Part shown: piece by piece, positions 5,224 to 6,155 of the stretch
Position numbering within the stretch: the first letter of the stretch is position 1
Layout of the letters: every line of letters begins with the position of its first letter
Assembly (NCBI GenBank): GCA_023249275.1
Contig: JAHFCV010000142.1
Coordinates: 1 to 6,155, forward strand
Direction: 5' to 3'
DNA length: 6,155 nucleotides
From: Candidatus Methanoperedens sp.
Lineage (GTDB): Archaea; Halobacteriota; Methanosarcinia; Methanosarcinales; Methanoperedenaceae
Position numbers and translations under genes: made by a program
The notes under the pieces: model-generated
Seen by the model: only the letters and a program-made list of their open reading frames with translations
The model's database searches: none
Told to the model about the DNA's origin: nothing

Positions 5224-5255
5224 AATAGAAAAAATAGGACTATATAGTTTCTATT
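5224..5255. repeat. Inverted repeat around an orphan CTATATAG box (site 5)
   Basis: AATAGAAA (5224-5231) and TTTCTATT (5248-5255) are exact complements flanking AAAATAGGACTATATAG, which has the same GGACTATATAG core as site 1 and the 10-bp phasing of the other sites. No gene begins at promoter distance on either strand. The rest of 5256-5329 shows nothing I can name. Confidence 0.5.
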
Positions 5256-5329
5256 ATTTCTAATGCCGAAGTCCCTCACAGCATATCGCCATGTTTCCGC
5301 ATTTCATCGATCGGGTGATGATTCCATAC

Positions 5330-5530
5330 GTCATCGGTTAAGAGAAAAAAATGGGATGGAACACGGATTCCAGGATAACACGGATTGGCACGGATGATAA
5401 AATATCCGTGGGTATCCGTCAAATCCGTGTCATCCGTGTTCTATTTCAATTAAGAATCGAGAATCATAACCATCTTTCGCATTTCGAAAAACGATATGTA
5501 TTAAATCAATTAAACTCCTTAACCGATGAC
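5330..5530 (-). repeat. MITE-like element, copy 2
   Basis: It is bounded by GTCATCGGTTAAG (5330-5342) and CTTAACCGATGAC (5518-5530), the same 13-bp terminal inverted repeats as copy 1 at 2991-3193, and lies in the opposite orientation. The AT-rich spacer differs strongly from copy 1, whereas the ends and the palindrome arm next to the spacer are conserved. Its right end overlaps the last codons and stop of the SRPBCC gene. Confidence 0.7.
5359..5441. repeat. Imperfect palindrome of CACGGAT units, copy 2
   Basis: Left arm GAACACGGAT, AGGATAACACGGAT, GCACGGAT; right arm ATCCGTG, TATCCGTC, AATCCGTG and ATCCGTGTTC, around an AT-rich centre near 5396-5404. It is the core of the element at 5330-5530 and has the same 83-bp span as the palindrome at 3080-3162. 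Confidence 0.85.
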
Positions 5531-6031
5531 CAATGGTGATGATTCCGCCTGTATCTTAAGAGCACGATTCATTTCCTCAAAGCCGCGCAGTGTGTCTGTA
5601 TCCAGCCCGCGGGCAAAAAAAGGAACGAGCATTCCTGTGAAAATTTCGCGCTGGACAAAGCGCACACGGTTCTCCCCAAGCGGCTCAATGGTAAAGATAT
5701 GCTCACCGTCGAACAGGCCGGGTATAAGCAAGTGTCCCAGCCAGCGCAGTTCACGGTTCGGCTCAGCCTTGAGTACCACAGGCCGAAAAGTCATGCCCCT
5801 TACCCCTGAGGGCTGAAGGAACACTTCGAGCTGCGCCCCCTTCACTGGTTCTCCTTTTGCGCGGCGGATAAACGGGTTCCACTTCGGAAAACTGGCAAAG
5901 TCGGTAAGTATTTGCCATACCCGCCCGGCAGATGCCTGGATTTCGATTTCAGTGCGAAGTTCTTTCATTATGTTAAAAGATTTTACGCGCCCCGTCTTCA
6001 AATCATTTTCCCATAGGATGCTTTGTAGCAT
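5519..6031 (-). CDS. SRPBCC (START-like, polyketide cyclase type) family protein
   Basis: This is a soluble helix-grip protein with a ligand cavity; members bind hydrophobic ligands or act as cyclases or chaperones, and the substrate cannot be read from sequence. Family marks are TEIEIQASAGRVWQILTDFASFPKWNPFI (27-55), the central strands (LRWLGHL, EHIFTIEPLGENRVRFVQ), and a C-terminal helix (about 145-163). The ATG at 6029-6031 has AGGA 7 nt upstream and gives 170 aa; the ATG at 5966-5968 gives 149 aa, closer to usual family length and beginning just before the first strand, but has no Shine-Dalgarno. The first 21 residues match nothing in the family, so the inner start is possible. The final V-I-G and TAA are encoded by the terminal repeat of the MITE-like element. 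The gene looks more GC-rich than its surroundings, which may reflect transfer. Confidence 0.85.
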   Translation of the reverse strand: MLQSILWENDLKTGRVKSFNIMKELRTEIEIQASAGRVWQILTDFASFPKWNPFIRRAKGEPVKGAQLEVFLQPSGVRGMTFRPVVLKAEPNRELRWLGHLLIPGLFDGEHIFTIEPLGENRVRFVQREIFTGMLVPFFARGLDTDTLRGFEEMNRALKIQAESSPLVIG

Positions 6032-6051
6032 GATTAGTCCTAATGTCCGGT

Positions 6052-6123
6052 AACCCTTCGGGGTTCGTCATGCAACGATTTGACTTTAACCACCGCAAAG
6101 TCGGCTATGAACGAAGTTCATAG
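6052..6123 (+). other. Three consecutive small hairpins upstream of the SRPBCC gene
   Basis: Perfect short stems follow one another: AACCC-TTCG-GGGTT (6052-6065, a C(UUCG)G-type tetraloop if transcribed from the plus strand), GACTTT/AAAGTC (6082-6087 with 6097-6102), and CTATGAAC-GAA-GTTCATAG (6105-6123). No coding frame of note occupies 6032-6155. They could belong to a structured RNA or leader that continues past the window, or to a transposon end; I cannot decide. Confidence 0.4.
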
Positions 6124-6155
6124 ATAACAATGAAAAGCAAATGACCAACGGAACA

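Noticed and set aside
3080..5441. CACGGAT repeats as a CRISPR array
   Set aside because: Units are about 7 bp, irregularly spaced and arranged head-to-head as palindromes, without uniform repeats and unique spacers, and there are no cas genes.
2991..5530. The TCATCGGTTAAG-bounded elements as integron attC sites
   Set aside because: GTTAAG lies at the outer left end and CTTAAC at the outer right, the reverse of the RYYYAAC...GTTRRRY order of attC, and the consensus is not met at the last base.
5569..5816. Other frames inside the SRPBCC gene
   Set aside because: They are shadows of the SRPBCC frame, which carries the recognisable domain.

Overview
The window looks archaeal, most likely a euryarchaeon of the Methanosarcinales/Methanoperedens type; the genus-level guess is inference. 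The grounds are a prepilin peptidase of archaeal A24 type, a substrate-binding protein carrying an archaeal type IV pilin N-terminus, TATA-box-like promoters, GGAGG/GGTGG ribosome binding sites, and a REC-PAS sensor fragment of the kind common in those genomes. Every protein gene I can support is on the minus strand; the only likely plus-strand transcripts are two short tandem copies of a hairpin-rich sequence.

Layout from left to right. 1-448 is the N-terminal part of polyphosphate kinase 1, cut by the window edge. 505-1002 is an unrecognised 165-aa gene just upstream of ppk1 in transcription order. 1184-1932 is a decayed region: a REC stub joined to one PAS domain, running into the broken remnant of what looks like a Mth938/DUF498-type protein. 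2054-2995 holds an archaeal prepilin peptidase preceded by a 56-aa zinc-ribbon protein. 2991-3193 is a MITE-like repeat. 3246-3440 is a small beta-rich protein. 3480-3514 is an intrinsic-type terminator. 3529-4647 encodes a PstS-type phosphate-binding protein with a pilin N-terminus. 4742-5186 is a tandem pair of about 200-bp units, each with a TATA-like double box followed by two strong hairpins. 5330-5530 is a second copy of the MITE-like element in the opposite orientation. 5519-6031 is an SRPBCC-family protein whose last codons lie inside that element's terminal repeat. 6052-6123 contains three consecutive small hairpins.

The genes suggest a phosphate theme: PstS captures phosphate at the cell surface, the prepilin peptidase is a plausible enzyme for processing its pilin-like signal, and PPK1 stores phosphate as polyphosphate. 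No PstCAB permease is in the window. The least explained parts are the tandem hairpin units divergent from pstS and the pair of elements with identical 13-bp terminal inverted repeats, one of which supplies a start codon and the other a stop codon to neighbouring genes.
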